DNA from: Planctomycetota bacterium
GTDB lineage: Bacteria > Planctomycetota > Phycisphaerae > Sedimentisphaerales > Anaerobacaceae
Assembly (NCBI GenBank): GCA_023135255.1
Contig: JAGLTN010000144.1
Span: forward strand, 1 to 12,335
Reading direction: 5' to 3'
DNA length: 12,335 bases
The number at the start of each line of letters is the position of its first letter. The stretch's first letter is position 1. Shown in pieces: positions 12,271 through 12,335 of this stretch. The position numbers and the translations under genes are program-made. The notes under the pieces are model-generated. The model saw only the letters and a program-made list of their open reading frames with translations. It ran no database searches and had not been told where the DNA came from.

Positions 12271-12335
12271 ACTGATCTCAATTGAATTTTACCGTTTATC
12301 CGCGGGTAGCTAACTTAAAGATAAGAAGTTATGGA
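12271..12335 (+). repeat. right copy of the 65-bp inverted repeat flanking tatC
   Basis: This copy is ungapped and 56/65 identical to the reverse complement of 11404-11468. It starts 32 bases before the tatC ATG on the opposite strand and continues to the last base of the window, so its true right end is not seen. Differences cluster as single or double substitutions. It ends in ATGGA at the window edge, which might be the start of a plus-strand gene beyond. Similarity fades just inside 12271, so the inner boundary is real. Confidence 0.85.

Noticed and set aside
1..12335. CRISPR array, tRNA, rRNA, insertion sequence or prophage.
   Set aside because: No regularly spaced repeats, cloverleaf-like segments, transposase, integrase or phage genes are visible on either strand.
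11404..12335. tatC as cargo of a transposon with the 65-bp repeats as terminal inverted repeats.
   Set aside because: Not accepted as a call: no transposase is present, the right outer end is not in the window, and no target duplication can be checked. Kept only as one reading in the findings.

Overview
The window reads as a piece of chromosome from an anaerobic or marine-type planctomycete, most likely class Phycisphaerae (Sedimentisphaerales-like). This is inferred from a type II pseudopilin of the planctomycete style (FTLVELLVVI at the N-terminus, YADGHV near the C-terminus), a Tat-exported Cys-type sulfatase, other exported sugar-active enzymes and a moderately AT-rich composition. No phage, insertion sequence, CRISPR array, tRNA or rRNA is visible.

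Left block (1-4608, all minus strand). Reading in the direction of transcription, it holds a Tat-exported clan GH-A, cellulase-like protein (3319-4608) and, 23 bp on, a secreted ThuA-domain protein (2393-3295). After a 184-bp gap with its own promoter candidate comes a YdjC/ChbG-type carbohydrate deacetylase (1219-2208). Next are a pseudopilin (573-1124), a membrane-anchored Arg/Met-rich protein starting one base after it (71-571), and possibly the first six codons of a further gene at the left edge.

Middle block (4805-7667). A Tat-exported sulfatase on the plus strand diverges from the cellulase-like gene. It converges on a Tat-exported enolase-superfamily sugar-acid dehydratase on the minus strand. 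With the left block this looks like a periplasmic (or paryphoplasmic) kit for sulfated, possibly acetylated, glycans: desulfation, deacetylation, glycoside cleavage, and processing of oxidised or acid sugars. The substrate cannot be read from the sequence. No transporter, TonB-type receptor, sensor or sulfatase maturase lies inside the window.

Right block (7862-12335) is housekeeping. It holds asnA (ammonia-dependent asparagine synthetase, GTG start) followed by a metallo-beta-lactamase/beta-CASP RNA-processing nuclease, probably one operon. Convergent to it are a divergent tRNA-dihydrouridine synthase and tatC. TatC is the translocase subunit needed by the three Tat-signal proteins of the left and middle blocks.

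The most unexpected structure is not a gene. An ungapped 65-bp inverted repeat (56 of 65 positions identical) flanks tatC, one copy 13 bases after its stop and the other 32 bases before its start, the latter running to the right edge of the window. Next to the left copy, in front of the dus gene, lie a partial third motif, a ten-codon ORF and a perfect 14-bp palindrome, together suggesting an undescribed regulatory or repeat element.
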